From positions 1 through 64,000 of the forward strand of contig NZ_CP032348.1 of assembly GCF_005222205.1 (NCBI RefSeq): DNA of 64,000 nt, given 5' to 3'. Below the pieces are notes generated by a model. That model was not told where the DNA came from and did not search any database. It was given only the letters and a program-made list of their open reading frames with translations. Below, piece after piece: positions 25,441 to 36,987 of the stretch. How positions within the stretch are numbered: the stretch's first letter is position 1; the number at the start of each line of letters is the position of its first letter. Made by a program: the position numbers and the translations under genes. This stretch comes from Azospirillum brasilense. GTDB taxonomy: Bacteria > Pseudomonadota > Alphaproteobacteria > Azospirillales > Azospirillaceae.

Positions 25441-26322
25441 ATGACTCTCGAACAGCTCCGCATCTTCGTGGCGGTCGCCACGCAGCAGCATGTGACGCGG
25501 GCCGCCGCCTCCCTGAATCTGACGCAGTCCGCGGTCAGCGCCGCCGTCTCCAGCCTGGAGGCGCGGCACGCCGTCCGCCTGTTCGACCGGGTGGGCCGAC
25601 GCATCGAGCTGACGGAGGCCGGGCGCCTGTTCCTGAACGAGGCCGTCGCGGTGCTCGCCCGCGCCGAGGCGGCGGAGCGCATGCTGGCCGATCTGTCGGC
25701 GCTGAAGCGCGGGCGCATCGCCATCCACGCCAGCCAGACCATCACCGGCTATTGGCTGCCCGAACGGCTCGTGGGGTTCCACCGGCGCCATCCGGACGTC
25801 GACGTCGCGGTGAAGGCCGCCAACACCGCCCAGGTCGCCAAGGCCGTGCTGGACGGCGCCGCCGATCTGGGGTTGGTGGAAGGGGAGGTGACGGACCCGC
25901 TGCTCGACCAGGACCGGCTGCCCGGCGACCGTCTGCTGCTGGTGGTGGGCAACGGTCACCCCTGGCGCGGGCGGACCGATCTGCCGGCGGCGGACCTGCA
26001 CCGTTCCCCCTGGGTCCTGCGCGAGGCCGGGTCGGGCACCCGCTCCGAGTTCGAGGAGGCGCTGCGCGGGCAGGGGAGGGCGCCGGAGGATTTGCCGGTG
26101 ACGCTGGAACTGCCGTCGAACGAGGCGGTGCTGTCGGCGGTCATGGCCGGGGCGGGGGCCACCGCCCTGTCGGATCTGGTGGCGCGCGGCGCTCTGGCGG
26201 CGGGGCATCTGCACCGCGTTCCCTTCCCCTTGCCCGAACGTCCCTTCCGCCTGCTGCGCCACCGCGAGCGCGGGTTGAGCCACGCCGCCCGGACCTTTCG
26301 GGATCTTCTGCTGGATGAATAG
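25441..26322 (+). CDS. LysR-family transcriptional regulator (YeiE-like)
   Basis: The protein has 293 residues. The winged helix reads MTLEQLRIFVAVATQQHVTR and LNLTQSAVSAAVSSLEARHAVRLFDR, followed by a type-2 periplasmic-binding-like effector domain (GRIAIHASQTITGYWLPERL, LREAGSGTRSEFEEAL). It is divergent to the YeiH-type exporter, the arrangement of yeiE and yeiH in enterobacteria, where YeiE is reported to sense sulfite. Control of the exporter by an oxyanion or sulfur signal is therefore plausible. It ends 12 bases before the convergent repA. Confidence 0.85.
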   Translation: MTLEQLRIFVAVATQQHVTRAAASLNLTQSAVSAAVSSLEARHAVRLFDRVGRRIELTEAGRLFLNEAVAVLARAEAAERMLADLSALKRGRIAIHASQTITGYWLPERLVGFHRRHPDVDVAVKAANTAQVAKAVLDGAADLGLVEGEVTDPLLDQDRLPGDRLLLVVGNGHPWRGRTDLPAADLHRSPWVLREAGSGTRSEFEEALRGQGRAPEDLPVTLELPSNEAVLSAVMAGAGATALSDLVARGALAAGHLHRVPFPLPERPFRLLRHRERGLSHAARTFRDLLLDE

Positions 26323-26334
26323 GGGAGGGGAGAG

Positions 26335-27297
26335 TCAGACCACCTCGTCGAACTCGACCCTGGGAATGTCGATCCAGCTCTCCGGCTCGCCGGCGTCCTT
26401 GCGCCAGAAGATCACCGGCAGGTCGGCGTTCAGCACGCGGGCGATCGAGGCGCCGCGCGCCGTCATCAGCTCCTTGTACTCCGCGGCCTCGACGATGCGC
26501 ACGCCGTAGCCGGGAATGCGGTCGGCCTGGAGCACGGGGCCGAGCGCGTTCTTGAACTTGCGCAGGTCGTTGTCGGAGCCGACCCGCTTGCGCAGCGGCT
26601 CCAGCGCCATCCAGAAGGCGTTGCCATGGCCCAGATGGGCGCGGGCGATCTCGTAGAGCCGCTTCTCGATGGGCTTCAGCGCGAAGTAGTCTTCCGAATA
26701 GGTCAGCAGGTTGTTGCCCAGCGCCGCCCGCACCACCCAGTTCGACAGCACCAGGGTCAGGCCGCGCACCTGCCGCTCGCCGTCCTTCTTGCCGCGGCGG
26801 TAGAGCAGCTTGTAGTCGGAGATCCAGGAGAAGGCGCCGCTCTCGCCCTCGCCCCCGGTCTCCAGGTTGGTCTTGATCTGCGTGCCCTGGAGCCGCTCCA
26901 GCGCCCCTTCGATCTTGTCGTAGGCGCTGCCCCCGGCGGTCTTACCGACGATGCGCTGGAGATCGCTGGTGGTGAAGTGGAGCTTCCCCACCTCCGGCCC
27001 CATCTTGCCCTCGGCCATCTTCTCGCGCAGCAGCGAGACGGCGTAGATCAGCACCGACTTGTCCCAGATCGTCGCAACGCCGACGTCGCGCGGGGCGCGC
27101 ACCTCGATCTTCACCTTGCCGTCGTCGTAGGTGGGAAGGCTTTCCACCTTGTCCTTGGACAGGCCGAACAGCGAATAGGCCATCAGGGCCCGGTCGTTGT
27201 TCACGTCGCCGCGCAGCGGCGAATCCAGCCGCAGCGCCAGCTGGACCGGACGGTCCAGCAGTTCGGCGTTTTCCTTGTCGGTCTTGTGGTCGTCCAT
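26335..27297 (-). CDS. repA: Plasmid replication initiator protein A (RPA family)
   Basis: The protein has 320 residues and matches the alphaproteobacterial replication initiator A family: LPTYDDGKVKIEVRAPRDVG, ATIWDKSVLIYAVSLL, the winged-helix region FTTSDLQRIVGKTAGGSAYD, and DYFALKPIEKRLYEIARAHLG. It binds origin iterons and opens the replicon's origin. The start at 27297 has GGGGAG upstream. The longer frame to 27624 runs through iteron DNA and was discarded. Iterons with core GGCAGAACGGCGAC lie directly upstream, and parAB is about 6 kb away, so this is the replicon core. Confidence 0.9.
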   Translation of the reverse strand: MDDHKTDKENAELLDRPVQLALRLDSPLRGDVNNDRALMAYSLFGLSKDKVESLPTYDDGKVKIEVRAPRDVGVATIWDKSVLIYAVSLLREKMAEGKMGPEVGKLHFTTSDLQRIVGKTAGGSAYDKIEGALERLQGTQIKTNLETGGEGESGAFSWISDYKLLYRRGKKDGERQVRGLTLVLSNWVVRAALGNNLLTYSEDYFALKPIEKRLYEIARAHLGHGNAFWMALEPLRKRVGSDNDLRKFKNALGPVLQADRIPGYGVRIVEAAEYKELMTARGASIARVLNADLPVIFWRKDAGEPESWIDIPRVEFDEVV

Positions 27298-27382
27298 GCA
27301 CCCAGTCTCCCCGGCCGCGCCGCTGGCGGTTACGGTCATGATTCCCGATACGCCCCCCATGTTCCACGACGCAGGCGCAAAC

Positions 27383-27828
27383 GTCGCCATTCTGCCGAAA
27401 GATTCCTCACCGGGCGGAAAGGACGCTGTGACCGTACGGGTGAATGTCGCCGTTCTGCCAGTTCCCCCCGACGCCGTGCCCCGCTGGAGGACTTCCCTGC
27501 CGAAAGCGTCCGCGTTCTGACGGTCCGGACTCCCGGCACGCCGGAAGATGGCGCTGAAAGGCTTGGATTCCCTGACTCTTTCCCGACTCCCGAGGGTCCA
27601 AAGGCCGTCGCGGGAGGAGCACATTGGCAGAACGGCGACACTCGGTTGCGCGAGTCGGAGTCCGATTCTCGGCCGATTCCCGGAGTCACCGAGGGGCCAC
27701 AGCCCAGATTATTCGGCAGAACGGCGACATCTGGCGGACTCCGACGCTCCGCCGCGTCCCTCCGTGCGCCGGAATCTTTCGGCAGAACGGCGACGTTTTC
27801 CGCCCGGTTTCTCGGCAGAACGGCGACA
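27383..27828. repeat. oriV: Iteron array, probable origin of replication
   Basis: Six copies of core GGCAGAACGGCGAC are visible, one with a single change. Four face right with cores starting at 27626, 27715, 27781 and 27814. Two face left at 27383-27396 (one change) and 27446-27459. Most carry TTC or TC before the core and A after it. The last three right-facing copies are spaced 66 and 33 bases apart, so they fall on one helical phase. The array stands upstream of repA, as expected for iteron-controlled origins. No clear DnaA box was found by eye. Confidence 0.8.
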
Positions 27829-28319
27829 CCCAACCATGGCCCGCCACCGCTCCGCAGGGCTCAACACCTTGATTCCACTGACTCCGTGCCCCCGCATCGG
27901 CGCAACCGGAGCGATTCCGACGCACGCATTTGAATCGTGGACAGCCCGTTGGGGCCACGACAACATCTTGCGTAACGGGCTCATCAAAGCCCGAACCGAT
28001 AGCTTTTGGATCACGGTTTTCGGGCCAGGGTCTTGGCCTGCGGTCCTGAACAGCCGCGACACGCCGAAGGAGGCAACGATGACGTAACGGAGGACACGAC
28101 CTCCGGAAACACAAAGGGCACAGGTTTGGCGACCTGTGCCCTCGTGCACACCGAAGTGTCGAAAACCGATGGAAGACCGGGAGAACCGGACCCCGCATCA
28201 GCGGTTTGGCGACTTCATGATGCCAGGGTAGGTCCGGAAAACCAAGTGGAATCGCGGATTCCACTGACGCTCCCGCTTTGTCTTCCGCCGGGATCGAAGC
28301 GCTGGATCATGGGAAGACA
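27829..28319. other. Origin-adjacent gene-free DNA with three hairpins
   Basis: No gene seen. Three perfect dyads follow one another: CGGAGG-ACACGA-CCTCCG at 28088-28105, GGGCACAGGT-TTGGCG-ACCTGTGCCC at 28116-28141, and AGTGGAATC-GCG-GATTCCACT at 28245-28265. The string GATTCCACTGAC occurs twice, at 27871-27882 and 28257-28268. A ribosome site and a two-codon frame (ATG ACG TAA, 28079-28087) precede the first hairpin. The hairpins could be terminators, a control RNA or origin structure. Confidence 0.6.
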
Positions 28320-29150
28320 ATGACCCCGTACACCACCTTGTACCGGCGATGGATCGCTGCGCCCGGCGTGGGAGCCGCGGAAGTCGCGGTGCTCTCCGGC
28401 CTCTACGCGCGTGCGGACGCCGCCGGTGTCTGCGCCGGTCTGGTCCAGGACGAGCTGGCCGCCGAACTCGGCAAGAGCCGTCCCTGGCTGTCCGCCGTGC
28501 TGACGAAGCTGCAGGCGCCGGACCTGTCCCTGGTGGAAGCCCGCCGCGAACGCGGCTTCCGCGGGATGGTCTATGCGTTGGTGGGCGCGCAGGACACCGA
28601 CTCTTCCGGTCGGCCCGCCGACACCACCGGTCAGCCGGCTGACGGACTCCTAAGGACTGGGAATCCCCTGAATCCTGATTCTCAAAACTCCTCCTCCTTC
28701 CGGGCGGGGGGATCGGTTGGGTCTTCGGGCATCAAGAACCGGGATGCCCTGGCCGAGGACTGGCAGCCGGACGCCGCCGATCTGGCCTGGGCCGCGGAGA
28801 ACCGCCCGGAGGTCGATCCCGCCACGGTGACCCGCAAGTTCGTGTCCTGGTGCCGCAAGGCCAACGCCCGCAACGGCTACAGCCCCGCCGACCCGTCCGG
28901 AGCCTGGCGCAAATGGGTGGCCCGCGAGCTGGTCGCGCCCGCCGCGGCGCCAGCCGGCGAAACGCCCGAAAGCACCGTCGTCCCCTTCGCAACCGCCTCC
29001 CGCCGCCCCTCCAACCGGAGCGACCAGAATGACCGCCAACCTTCCGAGCCTTCCCGTCAGCGCCACCCCGCCGACGCCGGACATGGCGTGGCTGCCCGCA
29101 ACGCCGGCGTCCTCTCTGCCCTGCGCGATCGCCTCGCTCGCCCGGCTTGA
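28320..29150 (+). CDS. Winged-helix replication accessory protein, DnaT-like C-terminus
   Basis: The protein has 276 residues. The N-terminal part is a winged-helix (AEVAVLSGLYARADAAGVCA, LVQDELAAELGKSRPWLSAVL). A serine-rich linker leads to a C-terminal module (LAEDWQPDAADLAWAAENRP, TVTRKFVSWCRKAN, SGAWRKWVARELV) that resembles the DnaT-type primosomal domain. It is divergent from repA across the iteron region. A role in loading the replicative helicase or primase at this origin is a fair inference. ATG 28320 follows GGGAAG. The last 122 bases overlap the next gene. Confidence 0.65.
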   Translation: MTPYTTLYRRWIAAPGVGAAEVAVLSGLYARADAAGVCAGLVQDELAAELGKSRPWLSAVLTKLQAPDLSLVEARRERGFRGMVYALVGAQDTDSSGRPADTTGQPADGLLRTGNPLNPDSQNSSSFRAGGSVGSSGIKNRDALAEDWQPDAADLAWAAENRPEVDPATVTRKFVSWCRKANARNGYSPADPSGAWRKWVARELVAPAAAPAGETPESTVVPFATASRRPSNRSDQNDRQPSEPSRQRHPADAGHGVAARNAGVLSALRDRLARPA

Positions 29151-29940
29151 GCGCGCCGACCTGCGCTTCGAGATCGCGGACCGCGCGCCGGAGGAGATCG
29201 CGGCGCTGGCCGAACGCGTGGAGGCCGCCCTTGAGACCGCCTGCCCGGCCATCGGCGTGGAGAATGTGCTGACCGGCATCGAGAAGCTGGCGGCCCGCTT
29301 CGGCCTGGAGCTTCCGGACGCCGATGTGCTGGAGGCCGACATTCTCGAGATGGCCGGTTGGCCCGCCGAAGACTGGATCGCCGGTTTCCGCGGCGTCTGG
29401 TCCTCCTTCCGCTCCGGCTTCCGGCGTTTTCCTACGGTGGGCGACTTCCGCGCCGCCGCCGGTCAGGCTTCCCGGAGCGATGGAACGGCGTCCCTGCGCC
29501 GGCTGGCCATGGCCCTGCGCCAGGAACAGCAGATCCGCGCCCGCGAGATCGCCCATCGCCGCCGCCAGAAGGACAGGGAGGCTGAGATGGCCGACCGCCA
29601 GCGGGCCGCCGCCCTGGTCCTCCCGGTGACGCAGGCGGTTGCGGTCTCCGACACGCCGGATGACCCCCAAGAGGACTTGGCTCCCGCGCACCCCTTGTCC
29701 CCACAAAACGTGTCCCAAAAGAATCCGGCGATGCCCAAAAGCTTCCCAAGGGATCGCTTGGTCAATTTCATTCATACCAGGGTATGTGAAGGGCAGGGAT
29801 CCGCATTTTCCAATAAGAGACCGCGTATGAAAAGTTCAGCACGAGAACCCGTGCGGCTTCATGACTGTGGGGCCGGCTGGGGGAATGGAACTGAGGCTTG
29901 GCAGACCCTTCATTACTCCAAGAGGGTAATGCCTATATAA
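29029..29940 (+). CDS. Hypothetical protein overlapping the DnaT-like gene
   Basis: The frame codes for 303 residues and starts 122 bases inside the preceding gene. Residues 25-150 form a helical region (LARLERADLRFEIADRAPEE, ENVLTGIEKLAARFGLELPD, VWSSFRSGFRRFPTVGDFRA). A charged coil follows (ALRQEQQIRAREIAHRRRQK). The WSxF and FPTVGDF pattern recalls phage or plasmid helicase-loader or inhibitor proteins, but I cannot name the family. The last 70 residues read from lower-GC DNA containing a CATACC-AG-GGTATG palindrome (29773-29786) and may not be conserved. Tail-overlap suggests coupled translation with the first gene. Confidence 0.55.
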   Translation: MTANLPSLPVSATPPTPDMAWLPATPASSLPCAIASLARLERADLRFEIADRAPEEIAALAERVEAALETACPAIGVENVLTGIEKLAARFGLELPDADVLEADILEMAGWPAEDWIAGFRGVWSSFRSGFRRFPTVGDFRAAAGQASRSDGTASLRRLAMALRQEQQIRAREIAHRRRQKDREAEMADRQRAAALVLPVTQAVAVSDTPDDPQEDLAPAHPLSPQNVSQKNPAMPKSFPRDRLVNFIHTRVCEGQGSAFSNKRPRMKSSAREPVRLHDCGAGWGNGTEAWQTLHYSKRVMPI

Positions 29941-30042
29941 ACAGGCCCATTCGATCGTTTCAGATTCCGGTGGCGAACCACGAAAGGGCGGAGCAAGATA
30001 TGATAATCCGTTCGTGCCCCCAACCTTTCGGATTGTCCATCC

Positions 30043-32685
30043 ATGCCGCTGAAGACGGTGTCCCGTCAGCAACCGATGACTCTGCGCGGGTACCTGCTGA
30101 GGCTTGTCCTTGTGACGCTGGTGCCGATGCTCCTGCTCGGCGGTATGCTCATCGGCTGGCTGGTGCACCAGCAGCGTGAGGCCGTGGACAACAATATGAC
30201 CGACACGGCGGAGGCGCTGGCCCTGGTCGTGGACCGGGAGTTGGGGGCGACCATCGAGGCGCTGCGGGGGCTGTCCCGCACGGACGCTCTGGCCGACGAC
30301 GATCCCGCCGGCTTCTATGAACGGGCGACGCTGGCTCTGACCCAGCATCCGTCCTGGACCAACCTCGCGCTGATCGAGCCGTCTGGGCGGCAGATCGTCA
30401 ACACAGCGGTCCGGCTCGGCCAGACCCTGCCGGACGTGCCCCAGCGCGACGCCTTGCAGCGGCTGACCGTGACCCGCGAGCCGGTGGTGTCCGATCTGGT
30501 CGTCGCAACGGCGGCGGAACGGCCGACGATCGCCGTGATGGTGCCGGTGCTGCGCGACGGCCGCCTGCGCTACGTCTTGTCCGCGGTGGTCGACCCGCGG
30601 ACCTGGAGCACTCTGCTGGAGGGGTTCGAGACGCGGTCCGGACTGATCGCCGCGATCATCGACGGGGAGAACCGCATCGCCGCCCGCTCGCGCGAGCATG
30701 CGGCGTATCTTGGTCGGGCGGTGCCGGGCTGGTTCCTGGCGGTGCGCGGGACGGCCGAGACCGGCAACTACCGCGGCGCCACGCTGGACGGGGTGGAGAT
30801 CATCGGCGCCTTCCGCCGCACGCAGCTTGCCGATTGGACCCTGGTCGCCGCGACGCCGACAGAGGCCGTGCTCACCCCATTGAACCGCACGGTGATGCTG
30901 GCGTTGGGCCTGGGCCTGGGGCTGCTGGGCGTGTCGCTGGCCTCGGCGGCGGTCTTCGCACGGCGGCTCGCCCATCCCGTCCGCGAACTGGCCGCCCATG
31001 GCAGCGGCCTGATGGAGGGGCAGGCCATCCGCTACGACAGCGGCGTGCCGGTGCGCGAGATCGACGAACTGCACCGCGTCCTGGCCGAGGCCAGCGCCGC
31101 GCTGGTCGGCGCCAGCGAATCCGCCGCCCATGCGGAAGCGCGCTACCGCTCCATCGTCGACACGGCGGTCGACGCCATCGTGGTCATCGACCGCGCCGGC
31201 ACCCTGCACAGCTTCAACCGCGCCGCCGAACGCATCTTCGGCTACGCCGCGGAGGAGGTGATCGGCCGCAACGTCAGCATGCTGATGCCCGATCCCGACC
31301 GCAGCGCCCATGACGGCTATCTGGAGCGCTATCACCGCACGGGAGAGCGGCGCATCATCGGCATCGGGCGCGAGGTGACCGGCCAGCGCAAGGACGGGTC
31401 GGTGTTCCCGCTGGAACTGTCGGTCGCCGAGTGGAAGGCCGACGGCGAGGTGCGCTTCACCGGCATCGTGCGCGACATCACCGCCCGCCGGACGGCGGCC
31501 GAAGCGTTGCTCGCCGCCAAGGAGGCGGCCGAGCAGGCGATGGAGCGCGCCCTGACCGCGGCGGACGAGGCCCGGCGGGAGAAGACCCGCGCCGAGAAGG
31601 CGGAGCGGGCGAAGACCCAGTTCCTGGCGGCGGCCAGCCACGACCTGCGCCAGCCCGTGCAGTCACTCTATTTCTTCGCGCAGGTGCTGGGCGACAAGCT
31701 GCACGGCCATCCCGGCCACGAGCTGGTGGCCAGCATGGGTCATTCGCTGGACGCGCTGAAGCTCCTGCTCGACGGCCTGCTCGACGTGTCGCGGCTCGAC
31801 GCCGGGGCGGTGGAGCCCAGCGTCACCGAATGCGCGGTGGGGCCTCTGCTCGACCGGCTGGCCGCGGAGTACGGGCCGCAGGCGGAAGGGCAGGGGCTGC
31901 GGCTGCGGGTCGTGCCGACCTCGCTGTGGGCGCGCACCGACCCGATGCTGTTGGAGCGCATCCTGCGCAACCTGATCGAGAACGCGCTGCGCTACACCGA
32001 GCGGGGCGGCGTCGTTGTCGGCTGCCGGCGCCGCGCCGGCGCGCTGCGGATCGAGGTGGCCGACAGCGGCGTCGGCGTGCCGGAGGATCTGCAGCAGGCC
32101 GTCTTCGAGGAGTTCTTCCAGATCGGCAACCAGGAGCGCGACCGCGCCAAGGGCCTGGGTCTCGGCCTCGCCATCGTGAAGAGGCTGGCCGGGCTGCTCG
32201 GCCACACGGTCGTCCTGCGCTCGCGGCCCGGACGGGGCAGCGTCTTCTCGGTGGAGCTTCCCTCCGTGCGCGCCCGCGCCGTCCTGCGCCGCAACGCGCC
32301 CGACCGCGCCAACGACGACGCGCAGGGGCTGGTGGTGGTCATCGACGACGAGGCCATCGTGCTGCTCAGCCTGCGCACGCTGCTGGAGCAGTGGGGCTAC
32401 GAGGTGGTGGCCGCCGTGTCGGCGGAAGAGGCGGTGGACGTCCTGCACGGGCTGGGCCGACTGCCGGACCTCATCATCGCCGATTACCGCCTGCGCGAGG
32501 GGCGGACGGGGGTGGAGGCGATCCGCGACATCCACGGCGTCTGCGGCGTGCGCATCCCCGCCGTGGTGCTGACCGGCGACACCGCGCCCGAGCGCATCAC
32601 CGAAATCCGCGGCGCCGGTTTCCGCCTCGTCCACAAGCCGATCACCCCGCACATCCTGCGCGAACTGCTGAAGCCCGCGGCCTGA
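30043..32685 (+). CDS. Hybrid sensor histidine kinase with PAS domain and receiver
   Basis: The protein has 880 residues. A membrane helix near residues 18-42, a periplasmic dCache-like sensor and a second helix near 285-308 are followed by HAMP, a PAS domain ([20 protein letters not shown]), a coiled linker, a kinase core with His533 in [19 protein letters not shown], the ATPase boxes [17 protein letters not shown] and [14 protein letters not shown], and a C-terminal receiver with Asp814 in IIADYRL. The DLRQP H-box marks the subclass often lacking a separate output gene. The signal is unknown. It stands alone and the next gene is a small membrane protein 116 bases away. Confidence 0.88.
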   Translation: MPLKTVSRQQPMTLRGYLLRLVLVTLVPMLLLGGMLIGWLVHQQREAVDNNMTDTAEALALVVDRELGATIEALRGLSRTDALADDDPAGFYERATLALTQHPSWTNLALIEPSGRQIVNTAVRLGQTLPDVPQRDALQRLTVTREPVVSDLVVATAAERPTIAVMVPVLRDGRLRYVLSAVVDPRTWSTLLEGFETRSGLIAAIIDGENRIAARSREHAAYLGRAVPGWFLAVRGTAETGNYRGATLDGVEIIGAFRRTQLADWTLVAATPTEAVLTPLNRTVMLALGLGLGLLGVSLASAAVFARRLAHPVRELAAHGSGLMEGQAIRYDSGVPVREIDELHRVLAEASAALVGASESAAHAEARYRSIVDTAVDAIVVIDRAGTLHSFNRAAERIFGYAAEEVIGRNVSMLMPDPDRSAHDGYLERYHRTGERRIIGIGREVTGQRKDGSVFPLELSVAEWKADGEVRFTGIVRDITARRTAAEALLAAKEAAEQAMERALTAADEARREKTRAEKAERAKTQFLAAASHDLRQPVQSLYFFAQVLGDKLHGHPGHELVASMGHSLDALKLLLDGLLDVSRLDAGAVEPSVTECAVGPLLDRLAAEYGPQAEGQGLRLRVVPTSLWARTDPMLLERILRNLIENALRYTERGGVVVGCRRRAGALRIEVADSGVGVPEDLQQAVFEEFFQIGNQERDRAKGLGLGLAIVKRLAGLLGHTVVLRSRPGRGSVFSVELPSVRARAVLRRNAPDRANDDAQGLVVVIDDEAIVLLSLRTLLEQWGYEVVAAVSAEEAVDVLHGLGRLPDLIIADYRLREGRTGVEAIRDIHGVCGVRIPAVVLTGDTAPERITEIRGAGFRLVHKPITPHILRELLKPAA

Positions 32686-32801
32686 CCGGAGGCCATTGGT
32701 TTGTGAATGGCCGGTTTGTGAAAGGCCCGGTTTTTGACCCTGGCTGCCCACCGGCCGGATCTTTAGTTTTTCCGCCTCCTTGGGGAAGAGAGAGACGGGA
32801 C

Positions 32802-33380
32802 ATGAACTGGAGCAAGGGCCTGTGGCGGGGCTGGCTGGCCGCCGCCCTGCTGTGGGGGGCGGCGGTCGCGGCCTTCGCCGCCGCCGATCTGCACGGACGC
32901 CACCCGTTCGCCGGTCTTTACGCCTATTCGGACGCGAGGGACGCCTTCCTGCCTCAGCATTACGCCGCCGACGAGGCGGTGGTGGAGGATGGGGTGAGGC
33001 GGGGCGTCGTGACGCGGACGGATTTCCCCGACGGCACCACCCTGGCCGCGCCGCCGGACCTCGGCGAGGAGCGTGTGCGGGCGGTCGCCGAGCGTTTCTG
33101 GGCGGAGCGCTGGGCGCGCCGGGCGGAGGCTCTGTGGCCCTGGGCCCTGCGCGCCGCCGTGCCGCCGCTGCTGCTTCTGCTGTCCGGCGCCTTCGCGCTG
33201 TGGGTTGCCCGGGGGTTCCGCCCCAAAGTGGTTCCGGAAGAGATGGGCGTGGAGACGGCCACCGCGGAGGACGCGCCGAAGGCGGCCTTCAACACGCGCT
33301 CCGCCGGCGGGCTGCCGCCGTTCATCCGCTCGCTCGGTCCGGACCCCAAGCGCCGCCGTGTGCTGGGGGCGGGGCGGTGA
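32802..33380 (+). CDS. Hypothetical two-helix membrane protein
   Basis: The protein has 192 residues with hydrophobic segments at about 9-27 and 113-137. A roughly 85-residue acidic and aromatic stretch lies between them (HPFAGLYAYSDARDAFLPQH, TRTDFPDGTTLAAPPDLGEE) and is probably periplasmic. The basic C-terminal tail holds PPFIRSLGPDPKRRR. No family recognised. A weak GGGGAAGAGAG site precedes ATG 32802. It lies between two kinase loci and could belong to either. Confidence 0.6.
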   Translation: MNWSKGLWRGWLAAALLWGAAVAAFAAADLHGRHPFAGLYAYSDARDAFLPQHYAADEAVVEDGVRRGVVTRTDFPDGTTLAAPPDLGEERVRAVAERFWAERWARRAEALWPWALRAAVPPLLLLLSGAFALWVARGFRPKVVPEEMGVETATAEDAPKAAFNTRSAGGLPPFIRSLGPDPKRRRVLGAGR

Positions 33381-33660
33381 AGGCGGCGCAAGACAAGCTC
33401 CTGCGTCGTTCGGGCGTCCACCGCTCAACATCGCGGTAACCCGCGGCGATGCCCAAGCATCCCCGACGGTCGGCATCCCGAAGGCACAAAGGAACAGGAG
33501 CCCCGGCATTGGGTTGATGGTGGCGGAGCGGCGTCCACGGGGCGTGGATGTTCTCCAAGGCTGTGCGTTTGTCCGTCCGTCCAGGCGTTCGGGCCGTTCA
33601 CCATCACGGCGGCGTGTGGCGCAAGGCGCTGCCAGCGGGCCAAACCAAGAGGAGACCTGG

Positions 33661-35154
33661 GTGTCGGAGCCGACCAAGACGGACAAGATCCTGACCGGAA
33701 TTCCAGAATTCGACCTGATCCTGAGGGGCGGATTGCCCCGCGCGCGGCTTCATCTTCTGGAAGGCGCGCCGGGAACCGGCAAGACGACCATCGCGCTCCA
33801 GTTTCTTTTGAAGGGCCTGTGCGACGGCAAGCGCGGCCTGTACGTGACCCTGTCGGAAACCGAGACGGAGCTGCGCGCTTCGGCCAAGAGCCACGGCTGG
33901 TCGCTCGACGGCATCGGCATCTTCGAACTCGTCCCGCTGGAGGCGCAGCTCGACCGTCAGCAGAGCGTGCTCTACCCGTCCGAGGTCGAACTGGGCGAAA
34001 CCATGCGCCTGATCACCGAGCGGATCGAGGCCGAGAAGCCCGACCTCGTGGTGATCGATTCCCTGTCCGAACTGCGCCTGCTCGCCCAGGACCAGCTCCG
34101 CTACCGGCGGCAGATCCTGGCGCTGAAGCAGTTCCTGCAAGGGCGCCAGTGCACCACGCTGGCGCTGGACGACCTGACCAGCCAGACCGGCTCCATGGAG
34201 TTGCACAGCCTGATGCACGGCGTGCTCAGCCTGGAGCAGATCGAGCGCACCTACGGTGCGGCGCGGCGGCGCCTGCGGATCGCCAAGATGCGCGGCTCCG
34301 AATACCAGAGCGGCTGGCACGATTTCGCCATCACGCCCGGCAACGTGCTGATCTTCCCGAGCCTGATCGCCGACGAGCACAAGACGGAGTTCGAGCCGAG
34401 CGTCGTGTCGAGCAGCCTGAGCGGGCTGGACGAGCTTCTGGGCGGCGGGCTGACGCGCGGCACGACGACGATGCTCGTTGGCCCCTCGGGCGTCGGCAAA
34501 TCGTCCATCGCCCTGCAATATGTCGCGGCGGCGGTGCGCCGTGGCGAGCACGCCGCTTATTTCTCCTTCGACGAATCCTTCGAAACCCTGGCGCTGCGCA
34601 GCACCGCGCTCGGCATCGACATCGAGGAGGCGGTGCGCAAGGGCGAGCTGGGCTGGGAGCGCGCGAATCCCTCGCGCCTGTCGCCGGGAGAGTTCGTCTG
34701 GCAGGTCCGCCGCCAAGTGGAGGACCAGAAGGCGCGCATCGTGGTGATCGACAGCCTGAACTCCTACCTCAGCACCATGCCGGAGGAAAAGGCGCTCATC
34801 CTCCAGATGCACGAGCTGCTGTCCTATCTGAACAACCAGGGGGTCGTGACCATCCTGATCCTCGCCCAGCAGGGGATCGTCGGCGACATCCAGAACCCCG
34901 TGGACCTGTCCTTCATGAGCGACACGGTGGTCCTGCTGCGCTTCTTCGAGGCGGCAGGGGAGGTGCGCAAGGCGATCTCGGTGGTCAAGAAGCGCACCGG
35001 CGTTCACGAACTGGCGATCCGCGAATTCCGCCTGTTCCCCGACGGCATGCAGGTCGGCCCGCAGCTTCTCGACTTCCAAGGCGTGCTGACCGGCGTGCCC
35101 AGCTACGGCGGGTCGGCGGACCCGTTGTTGCGCGGGCAGAGCGAGACGGGTTGA
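33661..35154 (+). CDS. kaiC: KaiC-like double RecA-domain ATPase
   Basis: The protein has 497 residues with two RecA-like domains: CI with Walker [10 protein letters not shown] (about 35-43) and SETETEL, and CII with GPSGVGKSS (about 274-282). This is the length and layout of KaiC proteins. In CII the usual adjacent Ser-Thr phosphorylation pair appears as Ser417-Phe418 ([12 protein letters not shown]), so at most one of the two classic sites is present. No kaiB or kaiA gene is visible. The gene starts with GTG 33661 behind AAGAGGAG. It lies nine bases before a hybrid histidine kinase gene, a pairing seen in other proteobacteria, so the two likely act together in signalling rather than as a cyanobacterial-type clock. 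Confidence 0.88.
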   Translation: MSEPTKTDKILTGIPEFDLILRGGLPRARLHLLEGAPGTGKTTIALQFLLKGLCDGKRGLYVTLSETETELRASAKSHGWSLDGIGIFELVPLEAQLDRQQSVLYPSEVELGETMRLITERIEAEKPDLVVIDSLSELRLLAQDQLRYRRQILALKQFLQGRQCTTLALDDLTSQTGSMELHSLMHGVLSLEQIERTYGAARRRLRIAKMRGSEYQSGWHDFAITPGNVLIFPSLIADEHKTEFEPSVVSSSLSGLDELLGGGLTRGTTTMLVGPSGVGKSSIALQYVAAAVRRGEHAAYFSFDESFETLALRSTALGIDIEEAVRKGELGWERANPSRLSPGEFVWQVRRQVEDQKARIVVIDSLNSYLSTMPEEKALILQMHELLSYLNNQGVVTILILAQQGIVGDIQNPVDLSFMSDTVVLLRFFEAAGEVRKAISVVKKRTGVHELAIREFRLFPDGMQVGPQLLDFQGVLTGVPSYGGSADPLLRGQSETG

Positions 35155-35163
35155 CGGCAGCGC

Positions 35164-36831
<1,668 letters not shown>

Positions 36832-36987
36832 CGTTGCGGTTTTGAGTGGACGGCGGCAACTCGACAAGCTCCACGCAGATCGCCTACAACCGGTCATCCG
36901 TCCTGTGGGTGGAATGGGAACCGGTTTGAACGGGGCAACGTCAGCACGGCCATCGGCCTCCCCCGCCGTTGTGTGGCAGGGGGAAGG

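Noticed and set aside
27298-27624. Longer repA start giving 429 codons
   Set aside because: The added part is translated iteron DNA and lacks conserved initiator sequence.
28079-28087. ATG ACG TAA behind GAAGGAGG as a deliberate minimal ORF
   Set aside because: A two-codon frame can arise by chance; kept only as a remark within the origin region.
27361-28319. CRISPR array in the repeat-rich region
   Set aside because: Repeats are 14-18 bases, unevenly spaced and in both orientations, with no cas genes; iterons explain them.
26900-28400. DnaA box in the origin region
   Set aside because: No sequence close to TTATCCACA was seen on either strand by eye.
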